Positions 5,755 to 6,233 of a stretch of DNA of 6,233 nucleotides are shown in pieces. The notes beneath the pieces are model-generated. The model had not been told where the DNA came from. It worked only from the letters and a program-made list of their open reading frames with translations, and did no database searches. Position numbers and translations under genes: made by a program. Where the stretch lies: positions 1 through 6,233 of the forward strand of contig CAKRNW010000113.1 in the NCBI GenBank assembly GCA_934371505.1, in the 5' to 3' direction. The stretch is from an uncultured Lachnospiraceae bacterium (GTDB lineage Bacteria; Bacillota; Clostridia; Lachnospirales; Lachnospiraceae). Each line of letters opens with the position of its first letter. The stretch's first letter is position 1.

Positions 5755-6069
5755 ATGGGATGTAATTGTCACGAAGAAGAAAACGGGCAGCCTAAGCACC
5801 GGATTCGGGAGCAGCAGGAAAAAAGGGCATTAATGAACCGCCTCAGCCGTATAGAAGGGCAGATTCGCGGGGTAAAATCTATGATAGAGGAAGAACGTTA
5901 CTGCGTGGACATTCTCACCCAGGTAGCAGCGGTGCAGGCAGCCTTTAACGGACTGACCAAGGAAATCCTTGCCTCCCATATCAAAGGATGCGTGGTGAAG
6001 GATATCCAGGATGGCAATGAGGACGCCGTGGATGAGCTCTGCGAACTTTTAAAGAAATTGATGCGATAA
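5755..6069 (+). CDS. csoR: Copper-sensing transcriptional repressor CsoR
   Basis: CsoR-family proteins are all-helical tetramers that release DNA on binding Cu(I), so copper induces their target operon. The 104-residue product shows the family core ALMNRLSRIEGQIRGVKSMIEE (25-46), then the copper ligands Cys50 (in RYCVDILTQ), His75 and Cys79 (ASHIKGC). The Cys-x24-His-x3-Cys spacing is that of copper-type CsoR, and Tyr49 beside Cys50 fits the known second-shell tyrosine. This separates it from nickel or formaldehyde sensors of the same fold. The N-terminus MGCNCHEEENG adds two cysteines and a histidine outside the core. The start at 5755 is preferred on ribosome-binding and promoter grounds; the frame also opens at 5689, 5692 and 5731. 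Two operators upstream suggest autoregulation, and copA follows 14 bases after the stop. Confidence 0.92.
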   Translation: MGCNCHEEENGQPKHRIREQQEKRALMNRLSRIEGQIRGVKSMIEEERYCVDILTQVAAVQAAFNGLTKEILASHIKGCVVKDIQDGNEDAVDELCELLKKLMR

Positions 6070-6083
6070 AGGAGAGGACAGCA

Positions 6084-6233
6084 ATGCGTAAGAAAGAGAC
6101 CTATGATGTGACCGGCATGAGCTGTTCTGCCTGCTCCTCCCATGTGGAGAAGGCAGTGAGCAAGCTGGAAGGAATGGATAAAGTCACCGTCAATCTGCTG
6201 ACAAACAGCATGCAGGTGGAATATGACGAAAAC
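6084..6233 (+). CDS. copA: Copper-translocating P1B-type ATPase CopA, N-terminal part
   Basis: Fifty codons are present before the window ends; the gene is cut by the edge and is not itself broken. They encode the start of a heavy-metal-associated (HMA) domain: YDVTGMSCSACSSHVEKAV, with the metal-binding Cys14 and Cys17 in GMxCxxC, followed by the typical VTVNLLTNSMQVEYDEN strand region. GGAGAGG (6071-6077) lies six bases upstream. CopA exports Cu(I) across the cytoplasmic membrane, and a csoR-copA order is common in Firmicutes. The alternative is a small CopZ-type copper chaperone of about 70 residues, which has the same HMA fold. The rest of the gene would decide; the short basic leader before the HMA domain and the direct csoR linkage favour the ATPase. 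Confidence 0.8.
   Translation, partial: MRKKETYDVTGMSCSACSSHVEKAVSKLEGMDKVTVNLLTNSMQVEYDEN

Overview
This 6.2-kb window is a compact run of co-directional (+ strand) bacterial genes. It looks like the genome of a Gram-positive anaerobe of the Clostridia, most plausibly Lachnospiraceae. The reasons are strong AGGAGG-type ribosome binding sites, overlapping genes, one TTG start, roughly even GC content, anaerobic-type (cbi) cobalamin genes, an ECF-type transporter S component and a clostridial-style CsoR-CopA copper unit. The taxonomic call is an inference from gene content, not from a marker gene.

Region 1 (1-4639) is the inside and 3' end of a cobalamin biosynthesis operon. It holds a shortened CobU-like kinase (31-426), CbiB adenosylcobinamide-phosphate synthase (423-1469), CobD-type threonine-phosphate decarboxylase (1433-2521), cobyric acid synthase CobQ/CbiP (2512-4005) and precorrin-8 methylmutase CbiC (3995-4639). 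All five genes overlap their neighbours, which suggests one transcript with translational coupling. CobD makes (R)-1-amino-2-propanol O-phosphate, CbiB joins it to the corrinoid, CbiP makes the cobyric acid acceptor, the CobU-like protein would act on the product, and CbiC acts earlier in the corrin ring pathway. The rest of the pathway lies outside the window. No cobalamin riboswitch is visible.

Region 2 (4640-5654) holds a two-gene pair: a small membrane-anchored extracellular protein with a DUF4430 (transcobalamin C-terminal-like) domain, and an ECF transporter S component. Because they sit directly behind the B12 genes, a role in corrinoid or B12-precursor capture and import is an attractive but unproven hypothesis. 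A possible sigma-A promoter lies in the 82-bp gap before the pair.

Region 3 (5655-6233) is a copper-homeostasis unit: a promoter (TTGACA -35) with two 17-bp CsoR-type operators, a csoR repressor gene (5755-6069) with the Cys-His-Cys copper ligand set, and the first 50 codons of a copper P1B-type ATPase (copA) cut by the window end.

The points most worth a second look are the compact CobU lacking the guanylylation region, the DUF4430/S-component pair, and the tandem CsoR operators, which overlap the promoter and a fortuitous Shine-Dalgarno sequence.
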